Notes: generated from the letters alone by a model not told the origin. DNA of 64,000 nt from an uncultured Lachnospiraceae bacterium (GCA_910577835.1 CAJTOU010000003.1:68300-132299); one strand, 5' to 3'; shown: positions 14,838-24,396, counted from the first letter of the stretch. Program-made: numbers and translations.

Positions 14838-16574
14838 ATGCTCAAAACAATTTTAGCTCAGGTCAGACAATATAAGCTGCCCTCTGTTTTAAGCATCGTT
14901 TTTGCTGCTGCCGAAGTGGTTATGGAGGTAATTCTTCCGCTTTTGACAGCAGGAATTATTGATGAAGGCATTAATGCAGGAAATTTGTCAAAGGTTTATT
15001 TGTATGGCGGGCTTATGATTCTGGCAGCTCTTTTAAGTCTGACCTTCGGCATACTGGCCGGAAAATTTGCAGCGCAGGCATCAACAGGTGTTGCGTGCAA
15101 TCTAAGGGATGCAATGTATGAAAATATTCAGACCTATTCATTTGCCAATATTGATAAATTCAGTACTGCGGGTCTTGTCACCAGACTGACCACGGATGTC
15201 ACAAATGTTCAGAACGCATATCAGATGATTATTCGAATCTGTGTCAGAGCACCGTTTACGCTTGTGTCAGCGCTTGTCATGTCCATGTTGGTCAGTGTAA
15301 AAGTAAGTATGGTATTTATTGTGGCGATTATTTTTCTTGGGTGTATACTGGCAGTGATTATCCGCACTACAATGCCTCTGTTTGACAAAGTATTTCACCG
15401 TTATGATGATTTGAATGCCAGTATTCAGGAAAATGTTTCTGCAATTCGCGTAGTGAAGGCGTTTGTCAGAGAGGAATATGAAAATACAAAGTTTGAGAAA
15501 GCAGCCGAAAATATTTACAAAATGTTTGTAAAAGCAGAGAGTAATCTGGCATTTAACAATCCTGCAATGATGATATCTGTATATGGAAGTATTCTGTTAA
15601 TCTCATGGTTTGGTGCAAAGATGATTACAGTGGGAGATTTGACAACTGGAGAACTGACACAGCTTTTTCAGTATGTAATGTCGATTCTTATAAGCCTTAT
15701 GATGATTTCCATGATATTTGTTATGCTCAGTATGAGTATTGCCAGTATCCGTCGTATCTGTGAGGTTTTAAATGAAACGTCAGACCTCGCAAATCCGAAA
15801 CATCCAATTTGCAGTGTGGACAATGGAAGCGTTGTATTTGAGAACGTTTCATTTTCTTATCGAAAGGACAGCCAGAAACTGGTACTTTCCAATATCAATC
15901 TTGATATTCGGGCGGGCGAAACGATTGGAATTATCGGTGGAACCGGAAGTGCAAAATCAAGTCTTGTTAATCTGATTAGCCGTCTTTATGATGTGACAGA
16001 GGGAAGAGTCTTGATTGGCGGAAGAGATGTGAGGGAATACGATTTGGAAGTACTTAGAAATCAGGTATCAGTAGTTCTGCAAAAAAATGAGCTTTTCTCT
16101 GGTTCCATACTGGATAATCTCCGATGGGGAGATGAAAATGCCACAGAACAGGACTGTATTCAGGCATGTCAGTGGGCATGTGCAGATGAATTTATTGAAA
16201 AAATGCCAATTAAATATAATACATATATAGAGCAGGGTGGAAACAATGTATCCGGTGGTCAGAAACAGCGTCTCTGTATTGCCAGAGCGCTTTTGAAAAA
16301 GCCGAAAATTCTGATTCTTGATGATTCTACAAGCGCTGTTGATACTGCGACTGACGCAAAAATCAGAAAGGCATTTGCAGAGGAGATTCCAGATACTACC
16401 AAATTTATTATTGCACAGCGTATTTCCAGTATTCAGGATGCAGACCGCATTATTGTACTAGAAGATGGAAAGGTAAATGGTTTGGGAACCCATGCAGAGC
16501 TGCTTGAAAATAATGAAATATACAGAGTCGTATATGAAGGTCAGACTAAGGGCGGCGGCGATTTTGACCACTAG
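14838..16574 (+). CDS. ABC exporter half-transporter, non-canonical ATPase subunit
   Basis: 578 residues: six-helix type-I exporter membrane domain (1-320), then ABC domain. Walker A is GGTGSAKSS, with A in place of the usual glycine. Signature is NVSGGQKQRL. Walker B ends ILILDDST, with D where the catalytic glutamate should be. The switch region reads AQRISS instead of the usual H-containing loop. These are hallmarks of the degenerate half of heterodimeric exporters (TM287/288 and BmrCD type), so it should pair with the next gene product. The substrate is unknown; relatives export drugs, peptides or lipids. RBS AGGAGG; the partner starts 18 bases after the stop. Confidence 0.9.
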   Translation: MLKTILAQVRQYKLPSVLSIVFAAAEVVMEVILPLLTAGIIDEGINAGNLSKVYLYGGLMILAALLSLTFGILAGKFAAQASTGVACNLRDAMYENIQTYSFANIDKFSTAGLVTRLTTDVTNVQNAYQMIIRICVRAPFTLVSALVMSMLVSVKVSMVFIVAIIFLGCILAVIIRTTMPLFDKVFHRYDDLNASIQENVSAIRVVKAFVREEYENTKFEKAAENIYKMFVKAESNLAFNNPAMMISVYGSILLISWFGAKMITVGDLTTGELTQLFQYVMSILISLMMISMIFVMLSMSIASIRRICEVLNETSDLANPKHPICSVDNGSVVFENVSFSYRKDSQKLVLSNINLDIRAGETIGIIGGTGSAKSSLVNLISRLYDVTEGRVLIGGRDVREYDLEVLRNQVSVVLQKNELFSGSILDNLRWGDENATEQDCIQACQWACADEFIEKMPIKYNTYIEQGGNNVSGGQKQRLCIARALLKKPKILILDDSTSAVDTATDAKIRKAFAEEIPDTTKFIIAQRISSIQDADRIIVLEDGKVNGLGTHAELLENNEIYRVVYEGQTKGGGDFDH

Positions 16575-16591
16575 GAAAGGAGAGGAAGGAT

Positions 16592-18484
16592 ATGAAAGAA
16601 AACAAAAATATGCAGAGACGTCCGAAAGTTGAGAATCCTGGAAAAATCTTTAAACGGTTATTTATGTCTATGATGCAGTCTTATCTTGTTCCATTTATTA
16701 TTGTGGTAATCTGCATTGTAATTGCCGCTTTTGCCAATGTGCAGGCTTCTCTGTTTTCACAGACGTTGATTGATGATTATATTGTCCCTCTGACAGAATC
16801 CGATGACCCGAATTTCGGGCCGCTGGCGCATGCTCTGCTGACAATGGCATCTGTTTATCTGATAGGAATTATTTCTTCCTATGCTTATAACAGAATTATG
16901 GTAAATGTAACACAGGGAACACTTCGAAATATCAGAATGAAAATGTTTAAGCATATGGAATCTTTGCCAATTAAATACTTTGATACACATGCTCATGGAG
17001 ATATTATGTCGGTTTATACCAATGATATTGATACTTTAAGACAGTTAATCAGCCAGAGTATTCCACAGTTGATTAACAGTGTGATTACAATAGTCATGGT
17101 ATTTGTCAGCATGGTAATGTTAAGTATTCCTCTTACCATACTTACACTTGTGATGGTGGCCGTAATGCTATTCTGCACCAGAAAACTTGCCGGACAGTCC
17201 GGTATGTATTTTGGAAAGCAGCAGAGAGATTTGGGAGCATTAAATGGATATATCGAAGAAATGATGAGCGGACAGAAGGTGGTAAAGGTATTCTGTCATG
17301 AAGAAAAATCTCTGAAGGATTTCAGAGCTTTGAATGAGAGACTGAGAGACAGTGCCAATAATGCGAATACTTATGCGAATATTCTGATGCCTGTAAATGC
17401 GCAGCTTGGAAATGTCAGCTATGTTCTGTGTGCTGTTGTGGGTGCGATATTGGCGATTAACGGACAGTTTGGACTGTCACTTGGCGCACTGGTGGCATTT
17501 GTACAGTTAAATAAAAGTTTTAACATGCCGATTACGCAGGTAAGCCAGCAGTTAAACAGTGTTGTTATGGCTATGGCAGGTGCAGAGAGAATTTTTCAGC
17601 TTCTTGATGAAGCTCCAGAAGAGGATGAGGGCTTTGTTACACTGGTGAATGCGAAGGAAAAATCAGACGGAAGCCTTGAGGAATGTGAAAACCGCACCTC
17701 TGTCTGGGCATGGAAAACAGTTGACAAACAGACAAATCAGTCAAAGCTTGTGCGTTTGGAAGGTGATGTGGAATTTAAGGGGGTTGATTTTGGATATACA
17801 GATGAGAAGATTGTACTTCATGATATTAAAATGTTTGCCACGCCGGGGCAGAAGATTGCCTTTGTTGGAAGCACCGGAGCGGGAAAGACTACAATTACAA
17901 ATCTGATTAACCGTTTTTATGATATTCAGGATGGAAAAATTTATTATGACGGTATTAATATTAATAAAATAAAAAAGGCGGATTTGAGGCGGAGCCTTGG
18001 AATTGTACTTCAGGATACGCATCTTTTTACCGGAACTGTAATGGAAAATATTCGTTATGGAAAGCTGGATGCAACAGATGAAGAATGTATGGCGGCGGCA
18101 AAGCTTGCCAATGCGGACAGCTTTATTACCAGACTGCCGCAGGGATATGATACTATGCTGACCGGAGATGGGGCAAATCTTTCGCAGGGACAAAGGCAGC
18201 TTATTGCGATTGCAAGGGCGGCAGTTGCAGACCCGCCTGCGCTGATTCTTGATGAGGCTACTTCAAGTATTGATACCAGAACAGAAGCACTGGTACAGAA
18301 GGGTATGGATGGTCTGATGGAGGGGCGTACTACTTTTGTCATTGCCCACAGGCTGTCTACTGTAAGAAATAGCGATTGTATTATGGTGCTGGAGCAGGGA
18401 AGGATTATAGAGAGAGGAAACCATGAACAGTTAATGGAAGAAAAAGGAAGATATTATCAGTTATACACTGGTTCCATTGCCTGA
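16592..18484 (+). CDS. ABC exporter half-transporter, catalytic ATPase subunit
   Basis: 630 residues. Six-helix exporter domain (about 25-340), a 40-residue insertion before the ABC domain (SDGSLEECENRTSVWAWK region), then Walker A GSTGAGKTT, signature NLSQGQRQL, Walker B ALILDEATSS with the catalytic E, and the H-loop IAHRLST. All catalytic residues are present, complementing the degenerate sites of the upstream subunit. Together they form one heterodimeric membrane exporter with a single consensus ATP site. The terminator after the gene closes the two-gene operon. RBS GAAAGGAGAGGAAGG. Confidence 0.92.
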   Translation: MKENKNMQRRPKVENPGKIFKRLFMSMMQSYLVPFIIVVICIVIAAFANVQASLFSQTLIDDYIVPLTESDDPNFGPLAHALLTMASVYLIGIISSYAYNRIMVNVTQGTLRNIRMKMFKHMESLPIKYFDTHAHGDIMSVYTNDIDTLRQLISQSIPQLINSVITIVMVFVSMVMLSIPLTILTLVMVAVMLFCTRKLAGQSGMYFGKQQRDLGALNGYIEEMMSGQKVVKVFCHEEKSLKDFRALNERLRDSANNANTYANILMPVNAQLGNVSYVLCAVVGAILAINGQFGLSLGALVAFVQLNKSFNMPITQVSQQLNSVVMAMAGAERIFQLLDEAPEEDEGFVTLVNAKEKSDGSLEECENRTSVWAWKTVDKQTNQSKLVRLEGDVEFKGVDFGYTDEKIVLHDIKMFATPGQKIAFVGSTGAGKTTITNLINRFYDIQDGKIYYDGININKIKKADLRRSLGIVLQDTHLFTGTVMENIRYGKLDATDEECMAAAKLANADSFITRLPQGYDTMLTGDGANLSQGQRQLIAIARAAVADPPALILDEATSSIDTRTEALVQKGMDGLMEGRTTFVIAHRLSTVRNSDCIMVLEQGRIIERGNHEQLMEEKGRYYQLYTGSIA

Positions 18485-18595
18485 TAATCTTTATTGTTGA
18501 AGTGATAAATGTTTCTCATAAAACTATAAAAATAAAAGGTATTTTTGGAAACATTTTGATAACAGAAATTTTTAATACTATCAAAATATATAAAT

Positions 18596-18643
18596 AATAA
18601 AACCGAAGTAAACGCCTTTTGGCATGCTTCGGTTTTATTATAT
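18596..18643. terminator. Terminator after the ABC exporter operon
   Basis: 13-bp perfect stem AATAAAACCGAAG/CTTCGGTTTTATT (18596-18608, 18627-18639) enclosing an inner GCC-TTTT-GGC hairpin, with A and T tracts on both sides, so probably bidirectional. Confidence 0.8.
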
Positions 18644-18735
18644 TCTGAATTGGTAAAATTAAACATAAGAATAGAACATTTATCAATTTTACTTTTTAAA
18701 AAACTGTGAATTTTTTACAAAAATAATTTCATGTC

Positions 18736-18764
18736 TTGCCAGAATTTGTAAAATCTATTATATT
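18736..18764 (+). promoter_or_regulatory. Candidate promoter of the GH43 gene
   Basis: TTGCCA (18736-18741), 17-base spacer, TATATT (18759-18764). Confidence 0.5.
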
Positions 18765-18842
18765 ATGGTCATAGGGCAGAAACAGCCATATGACTATTAT
18801 CAAAAAAGGAGGGTAGGAGATTTTGTTTATCAGGGAGGTAAT

Positions 18843-18920
18843 TTGGGTAGCGATTTGATTGTATTTGTAGTTTTAGGGAAACAAAAAATAAAGTATATGG
18901 AAAGGAAATCAGAATCGTGA
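18843..18920 (+). CDS. Possible 25-residue upstream open reading frame coupled to the GH43 start
   Basis: TTG at 18843 lies 4 bases after GGGAGG (18833-18838) and opens 25 codons (MGSDLIVFVVLGKQ...) that stop at TGA 18918-18920. That stop overlaps the GTG start of the big gene (GTGA), the arrangement expected for translational coupling. The spacing is short and the peptide has no recognisable function, so it may be chance. It is offered because the main gene has a weak, distant ribosome site of its own (AAAGGA, 10 bases). Confidence 0.3.
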   Translation: MGSDLIVFVVLGKQKIKYMERKSES

Positions 18921-21508
18921 AAGTTCAATCAAAAAAAAGAACTGGCTTTTTTAAGAAAGCCACAATACTTATGTTTCTTGTAATTTTTGTATTTACAGGA
19001 CTGCGTCCGGCAGATATTGTAATAGGAGCAGCAAGCTCTTCTTCTACATCAAATACTACCAGAATATCTGTCCATGACCCGTCTGTATTTTATGACCCGT
19101 CTACCGGAAATTATAATATCTATGGCAGCCATATGGCACAGGCAACTTCTAAGGATTTGAGAAACTGGTCTGCGCTCGGTACTCAGGGTTATACGAATAA
19201 TACATTGTATGCAAGTGAAAATGTAGAGGGTATTTATTACATACAAAATAAATTCAGCGGCTTATATCTGGATGTTGCAGATGGTTCATCAGCAAATGGA
19301 GCAAATATCAGACAGTGGTCATACAATGGTTCGGATGCCCAGAAGTTTAAATTTGTTTCACTGGGTGATGGATATTACTATATTCTGACAGGTGCATCAG
19401 GTTATAAGGGCTGTGTAGATGTAGAGACAGGTTCTGCTGCCGACGGGACAAATATTCTTCAATGGGAATACTGGGGCGGCGAAATGCAGAAATATCGTGT
19501 GGTTCAACAGCCGGACGGAACTTATGCAATTCTTACAAAAGCAAGTGGCTGTGCTTCTGGTCTTGAAGTATATGACTGGTCTGAAGAAGCAGGCGGAAAT
19601 ATTGACGAGTGGAATTACTGGGGCGGTGACTGCCAGAAATGGAGACTGATAGAAGCGGAAAAAAACAGTGGCAGCACAAAGGTTTCTTCAGGAGAACATT
19701 TAAGAGATGCGCTTGCATCACCATTTTTATGGGCAGGATATAATGATCAAGACAGCGCAAAAAGTGATGAGGGATGCGCGGTATGGGCGCCGGATATTAT
19801 TTATAATCCGGATTATATCTGGAATGACGGAAGCAAAGGTGCATATATGATGTATTTCTGTACATCATCTACATATATTCGTTCCTGTATTGCCTATGGA
19901 GTGTCAAAATCAGCAACAGGTCCATTCTCTTATGTGGATACGATTATTTATTCAGGCTTTACAAAGTCAGACAATCTGGTTACTACTAATTCACAGTATG
20001 GAACAAAGACAGTTAATACAAATTATGCAAATACCAATATTCCAAAGCTGATTGAGCAGGGAAAATTGAACTCTGCGCGTGCTGGATGGTTTAACAGCAA
20101 AGGTGAGTATAACAATACTCTGTTTCCAAATGCTATTGACCCGACTGTTTTGTTTGATGCAAACGGAAAAATGTGGATGACCTATGGTTCATGGTCAGGC
20201 GGAATCTATATTTTAGAAATTGATAAAACAACAGGTCAGCCAATTTATCCAAAGACAAACAGCGGCCAGACAGACGGATATTTTGGGACAAGAATCGCAG
20301 GAGGATATACAAAGTCAGGAGAGGCACCATATATTCTTTATGATGCAGAAAGTGGATACTATTATCTGTATGTAACTTATGGATGGCTTGGTGTAAATGG
20401 CGGTTATCATATTCGTATGTACCGTTCAAAAACAATTAACGGTTCTTATGTAGATGCAGCCGGAAATTCTGCAATTTTTGATTCTTCAACAAATCAGGCA
20501 ACCCGTGGTATTAAGGTATTTGGAAACTATGATTTTTCTTCTTTAAGTACAGAAGGGTACAAGTCCGGTGGACATAATTCTGCATTTATTGATACAGACG
20601 GCCGGAGATATCTGGTTTATCATACAAGATTTAACACAGGTTTGGAGTCTCATGAGGTACGGGTGCATCAACAGTTTTTAAATGAGGACAAATGGCCGGT
20701 AACAGCCGTTTACGAGTATCTGGGCAGCCAGATTTCCAATACGGGCTACAGTATGGCGGATATGACAGGAACTTATGAATTTGTCAATCATGGAACAGAT
20801 GCCTCTACGGACAATGTGGGAATGTTATCTACAAATTCAATTACACTGAACAGCAATGGAACAATTACCGGAGATTATACAGGTACATGGAGTTATACAT
20901 CCGGAAAATATTACTGTCAGATGAAAATTGGCGGTGTTACCTATAAGGGAGTATTCTTTAAGCAAAAGGATGAATCTCTGAATCATAAAGAAGTTATGAC
21001 GTTTTCTCTGATTGGCTCCAATAATGAGACAATTTGGGGAACAAAGACCATTCCGGTTATTTCAAGTGTAGAAGGTACTTTTTATATTCGCAATGCCTAT
21101 TCCGGTCTGTATCTCGATGTGGAAAACGGCAGCAGCGAGAATACCGCAAATATCCGTCAGTGGACTTACAATGGTGCAGATGCACAGAAGTTTAAGATTG
21201 TATCAAATGGAAATGGATATTATCGTATCTTAACAGGTGCATCCGGATACAGAAAAGGACTGGATGTAGAAGGAGGCAAGTCGGCAGACGGAACCAATAT
21301 TCAACAGTATAATTATAATGGCTCCATGCATCAGCAGTTTAAAGTGGAAAGACAGGCTGATGGGACCTATGCGATTTTGACTGGAGCCAGCGGTGGCACT
21401 TCAGGGCTGGATGTATACGACTGGAGCAATGAGCCAGGTGGAAATGTAAATCAATGGAATTACTGGGGCGGCACATGCCAAAAGTGGATATTGGAGCCGG
21501 CGAATTAG
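18917..21508 (+). CDS. Secreted GH43-family arabinanase/xylosidase-like enzyme with two ricin-type modules
   Basis: 863 residues, GTG start. A signal peptide (about 1-39) precedes the GH43 five-bladed propeller, which begins SVHDPSVFYD with the general base candidate D54. A complete ricin-B-type trefoil (about 102-247, with repeated GLYLDV, QW, QKW motifs) is inserted after the first blade strand. The GH43 fold then resumes: EGCAVWAPDI, IDPTVLFD (pKa modulator D408), SGEAPYI (general acid E469) and GGHNSAF (H553). A beta-barrel segment (about 615-710) and a second ricin-type module (718-863) follow. The GH43 pattern resembles endo-arabinanases, so plant arabinan or pectin side chains are likely substrates. 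No sortase motif; it should be released or held by its lectin modules. Confidence 0.85.
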   Translation: MKVQSKKRTGFFKKATILMFLVIFVFTGLRPADIVIGAASSSSTSNTTRISVHDPSVFYDPSTGNYNIYGSHMAQATSKDLRNWSALGTQGYTNNTLYASENVEGIYYIQNKFSGLYLDVADGSSANGANIRQWSYNGSDAQKFKFVSLGDGYYYILTGASGYKGCVDVETGSAADGTNILQWEYWGGEMQKYRVVQQPDGTYAILTKASGCASGLEVYDWSEEAGGNIDEWNYWGGDCQKWRLIEAEKNSGSTKVSSGEHLRDALASPFLWAGYNDQDSAKSDEGCAVWAPDIIYNPDYIWNDGSKGAYMMYFCTSSTYIRSCIAYGVSKSATGPFSYVDTIIYSGFTKSDNLVTTNSQYGTKTVNTNYANTNIPKLIEQGKLNSARAGWFNSKGEYNNTLFPNAIDPTVLFDANGKMWMTYGSWSGGIYILEIDKTTGQPIYPKTNSGQTDGYFGTRIAGGYTKSGEAPYILYDAESGYYYLYVTYGWLGVNGGYHIRMYRSKTINGSYVDAAGNSAIFDSSTNQATRGIKVFGNYDFSSLSTEGYKSGGHNSAFIDTDGRRYLVYHTRFNTGLESHEVRVHQQFLNEDKWPVTAVYEYLGSQISNTGYSMADMTGTYEFVNHGTDASTDNVGMLSTNSITLNSNGTITGDYTGTWSYTSGKYYCQMKIGGVTYKGVFFKQKDESLNHKEVMTFSLIGSNNETIWGTKTIPVISSVEGTFYIRNAYSGLYLDVENGSSENTANIRQWTYNGADAQKFKIVSNGNGYYRILTGASGYRKGLDVEGGKSADGTNIQQYNYNGSMHQQFKVERQADGTYAILTGASGGTSGLDVYDWSNEPGGNVNQWNYWGGTCQKWILEPAN

Positions 21509-21611
21509 TACAGTCGTAAAAATAAAGATATTGATAGTTTCTTCTGGAAAATATCAAATATAAGTTTGGCTTTAAGCGGAACAACAAATTTCAAAGAAGT
21601 TTGATAGTTAA

Positions 21612-21662
21612 GTCTGCTGTATTACAGATAGAATATGATATTTTATCTGTGATATGGCAGAC
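21612..21662 (+). repeat. 23-bp hairpin downstream of the GH43 gene
   Basis: Arms 21612-21634 and 21640-21662 pair at all 23 positions, four of them G-U when read as plus-strand RNA, around a 5-base loop. No U-run follows, so it is not a classic terminator. It may protect the mRNA 3' end or be a mobile palindrome. Confidence 0.65.
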
Positions 21663-22014
21663 ATTATTTATGGTGATATAAATGGTGAAGTAAAACTCAC
21701 TTTCAGATGAAGTAAATGTGCCTATACAAAATAAAAATTAGGTATTATAATAAAATTAATAATAAAGTTGGTCGAGTACAAAAAATATTTCTTAGAGATT
21801 TTTGTTAAAGAAAATGAACGGATAAAGAGAAGAAGGGAGGGGAAAAGCAAAAAGAATTAAGGACAATAAAAACAGAGAGGAGGTTCAGGAAAAAATTATT
21901 GAAGCTGGTATGGTATTGACAATAAAGAGTGAATGATTTAATATAATTAAGAAAAAGTTTTATTTAAAAGTAAAAAAATTTTTTAAAATAATTTAGTTTG
22001 AGAGAGAAAAAAAT
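21663..22014 (+). other. A/T-rich intergenic stretch with a promoter-like site
   Basis: No gene seen. A purine-rich run (21825-21890) and TTGACA (21916-21921) with TAATAT 17 bases on (21939-21944) or TATAAT 20 bases on (21942-21947) precede the first of two tandem membrane-protein genes. A short frame with a good AGGAGG (near 21880) encodes only a truncated basic-hydrophobic start and looks like a gene remnant. Confidence 0.4.
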
Positions 22015-22503
22015 ATGAAAAAATTATTTACAAATAAACAGAAATTTATTTATCGATTTATATTAAATGTTTTAGTGCTTTTTGGGTTTGTTTTATTATA
22101 TAAATACTATCAATCTAGTGTTCATATAAAGATAACGCCGGAAGAGGTAGAGTATATAATGATAAGTGATATAGAAGAGGGAAAAACAGAATTTTTGGAT
22201 ATGCAAAGAACAGCAGAAATAATAGAATTGTTTAATGATATGAAACATATAAAAAGAGATTTTAATGGAAACGGTTCAGGAAAATACCCTGCATTTGAGA
22301 TTAAATTGAAAAATGGTGAATTGCTCACGTTGTTTGTAATAGGTACACAGAAATGGAATGTGATTGTGGAAGGGCGTCCATGGCAATGGATAGATTACTG
22401 GGGAGCACCAGATTATGAATATTGGGATATTGTATCCTATATTGGTGAACAGACAGAATGGAGACAATTGTATTCTGAGTTAATAGTTGAACTTTTTAGC
22501 TGA
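22015..22503 (+). CDS. Single-pass membrane protein of unknown function, copy 1 of a tandem pair
   Basis: 162 residues. Basic N-terminus, one membrane segment (about 13-31), then an extracellular-looking domain of about 125 residues ending in a conserved block with RPWQWIDYWGAPD. I do not recognise the family. Its first 37 codons and the RPWQW block are nearly identical to the next gene, while the middle differs strongly. A/T-rich codon use and the neighbouring insertion sequence suggest an acquired accessory region. The ribosome site is weak (GAGAGAGA). Confidence 0.7.
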   Translation: MKKLFTNKQKFIYRFILNVLVLFGFVLLYKYYQSSVHIKITPEEVEYIMISDIEEGKTEFLDMQRTAEIIELFNDMKHIKRDFNGNGSGKYPAFEIKLKNGELLTLFVIGTQKWNVIVEGRPWQWIDYWGAPDYEYWDIVSYIGEQTEWRQLYSELIVELFS

Positions 22504-22542
22504 CAGGAGAGTTTATCTACTCTAAATTGAAAGAGGAAAAAT

Positions 22543-23025
22543 ATGAAAAAGTTATTTACAAATAAACAGAAATTTATTTATCGATTTATATTAAATGTTT
22601 TAGTACTTTTTGGGTGTATTTTATTATATAAATATTATCAATCCAGTGTTCATATAAAGATAAAGCTAGAAGAGGTAGAGTATATACAAATAGGAAGTAA
22701 TTATGGACAGATAAGTGATAATTTAGATAAAGAAGATGATATTAAAAAAATAGTAAAACTGTTTAATAGTATGACACATATAAAAAGAGACCTTACAGGA
22801 ATTGGAACAACAGTAGAGAATCCGTTTATTATTCAATTAATTACAGGAGAAACTATAAGTTTACAGCCCATAGGTGAAGATAAATGGATTGTTAATATTG
22901 AAGGACGTCCATGGCAATGGATTGATTATTGGGGAGCGCCAGACCTTGATTATTGGAATATTGTGGCATATTTTGGAAAGCAATCAGAATTACGGGAGAT
23001 ATATGCAGATTTAATTGGAATGTAG
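22543..23025 (+). CDS. Single-pass membrane protein of unknown function, copy 2 of a tandem pair
   Basis: 160 residues, paralogue of the preceding gene: same basic start, same membrane segment (13-31), same C-terminal RPWQWIDYWGAPD block, but a middle region (about 45-105) sharing little beyond a (M)(K/T)HIKRD motif. It begins 39 bases after copy 1 behind GAGAGGAAAA-like purines. The pattern (constant ends, variable centre) suits a duplicated surface or immunity-like protein, which is inference only. Confidence 0.7.
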   Translation: MKKLFTNKQKFIYRFILNVLVLFGCILLYKYYQSSVHIKIKLEEVEYIQIGSNYGQISDNLDKEDDIKKIVKLFNSMTHIKRDLTGIGTTVENPFIIQLITGETISLQPIGEDKWIVNIEGRPWQWIDYWGAPDLDYWNIVAYFGKQSELREIYADLIGM

Positions 23026-23173
23026 CTGAAAATAGTTGTAAATATTTTGGATAGAAAGACCAACTATTAAAAGTCAAGTAGATTTTGAAAAAAAATTAAA
23101 AAATTTCAGAAATAAAAAACTGCATGACAATAAGGCCTGCACTTCTGCAAACCAAAATCAGTAAAACAAGGCT

Positions 23174-24352
23174 TTACGCTTTTGGAACGTAAGGCTGGTT
23201 ATTTTTCAAAACTGCATAGATGATATAGCACAGTTTTCTTGAAACTGCACCAATACAGGTTAAATGATGTTTGCCTTCGGCTTTCTTTTTCTGATAATAA
23301 GCACTAAGTACAGGGTCTTTAAAAGCAGCAACCAGTGCCGCCTGGAAAATAGCTTTGCGCAGATATGGTGAACCCCGTTTGCTCATGACATTATGTGTGG
23401 CTTCAAATTCACCGGACTGGCTGACAGAAGCATCAATCCCTGCAAAAGCCACCAGCTTTTTTGGACTGTCGAACTTGGAAATATCACCAATCTCACTGAT
23501 GATTGCAGCTCCTGTAACACTGCCGATACCAGTGATTGTAGTAACAGGTGAGTTCAGTTTTTCCATGAACCTTGAAATTTCAGATTCAGTTTCCTTCACC
23601 TGTTTTTCAATAAAGGTAATCTGCTCAATTAATGTTTTGAGCTGGAAAGCAAAGCTGTTTTTGGCAAAGGTAATCCCAAAGGAGCTGGAAGCTGCTGATT
23701 TCAATTGTTCCGCTTTGTCAGCGCCGAGTTTCTGCCTGCTTAAGCGTGCAAGGAGTTCAGCCAGTGTTTCAGAGGAAACAGATTCAAAATCAAGAGGCGA
23801 GGAAAACTTCAGGAGTATTTCTTTTGAAGTTTTACCAAAAATATCAGAAAAAACAGCCTGATATTCAGGAAAAACCTGGTCAAGGACACAAACGACTTTC
23901 CTCTTTAAATCACTGATTGATTCCACGAGATAGGTACGGAACCGGGTAAGTGTTCTTAAAGAAAATAAATCCTCATCCGCAAGACGTGTTTCCACAAACT
24001 GTCCATAACGGATTAAATCCGCAATCAGAACAGAATCAATGATGTCATTTTTACGTTTACGGATTTCGGTACCTCTGCGCCATCCATCAGTCTGGATAGG
24101 ATTTATGACATGCAGAAGGAATCCTTTCTCAAAAAGGAAAGAATAAACAGAAAGCCAGTAATGGCCAGTTGCTTCCATACCAATTTCAAAGCAGGAGGTA
24201 TCAGAAGAATAGGAAGAAATTTTAGTGAAGAGAGCCTGTCCACCCTCAGAAGTATTCGGGAAAGAAAAAGCTTTGAATATAATCTTGCCGGAATCATCCA
24301 TCATGGAAGCAACATGATTATTTTTACCAATATCAATGCCAATAAAAAACAT
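23174..24352 (-). CDS. IS110-family transposase (DEDD recombinase)
   Basis: 392 residues from ATG at 24352, 5 bases after GAGGTGG; a GTG at 24361 is an alternative. The N-terminal RuvC-like domain shows GIDIGKNNH (first D), GMEATGHYW (E) and KNDIIDSVLIADL (DD pair). A coiled-coil spacer (about 230-270) leads to the C-terminal Tnp domain with TGIGSVTGAAIISEIGD, FAGIDASVSQSG and the SKRGSPYLRKA block bearing the conserved serine. The frame is intact, so the element may be active. Family members use a bridge RNA made from the element's non-coding end to choose donor and target. Confidence 0.93.
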   Translation of the reverse strand: MFFIGIDIGKNNHVASMMDDSGKIIFKAFSFPNTSEGGQALFTKISSYSSDTSCFEIGMEATGHYWLSVYSFLFEKGFLLHVINPIQTDGWRRGTEIRKRKNDIIDSVLIADLIRYGQFVETRLADEDLFSLRTLTRFRTYLVESISDLKRKVVCVLDQVFPEYQAVFSDIFGKTSKEILLKFSSPLDFESVSSETLAELLARLSRQKLGADKAEQLKSAASSSFGITFAKNSFAFQLKTLIEQITFIEKQVKETESEISRFMEKLNSPVTTITGIGSVTGAAIISEIGDISKFDSPKKLVAFAGIDASVSQSGEFEATHNVMSKRGSPYLRKAIFQAALVAAFKDPVLSAYYQKKKAEGKHHLTCIGAVSRKLCYIIYAVLKNNQPYVPKA

Positions 24353-24396
24353 AAAAACCACCTCTGAAAAAGATTTTAGATTGTGAGAGCGCTCAT

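Larger units (their letters stand above)
18487..18916 (+). other. Intergenic region: terminator, promoter and leader of the GH43 gene
   Basis: 430 bases. The first part holds the exporter terminator; then a promoter (18736-18764) and a leader of about 145 bases with several G-rich ribosome-site-like runs (GGAGGG near 18810, GGGAGG at 18833) ahead of a possible small upstream frame. No riboswitch was recognised. Confidence 0.5.

Noticed and set aside
15940..15970. Walker A mutation making the first ABC subunit non-functional
   Set aside because: Degenerate motifs in one half are normal for heterodimeric exporters, and the partner gene has all consensus residues.
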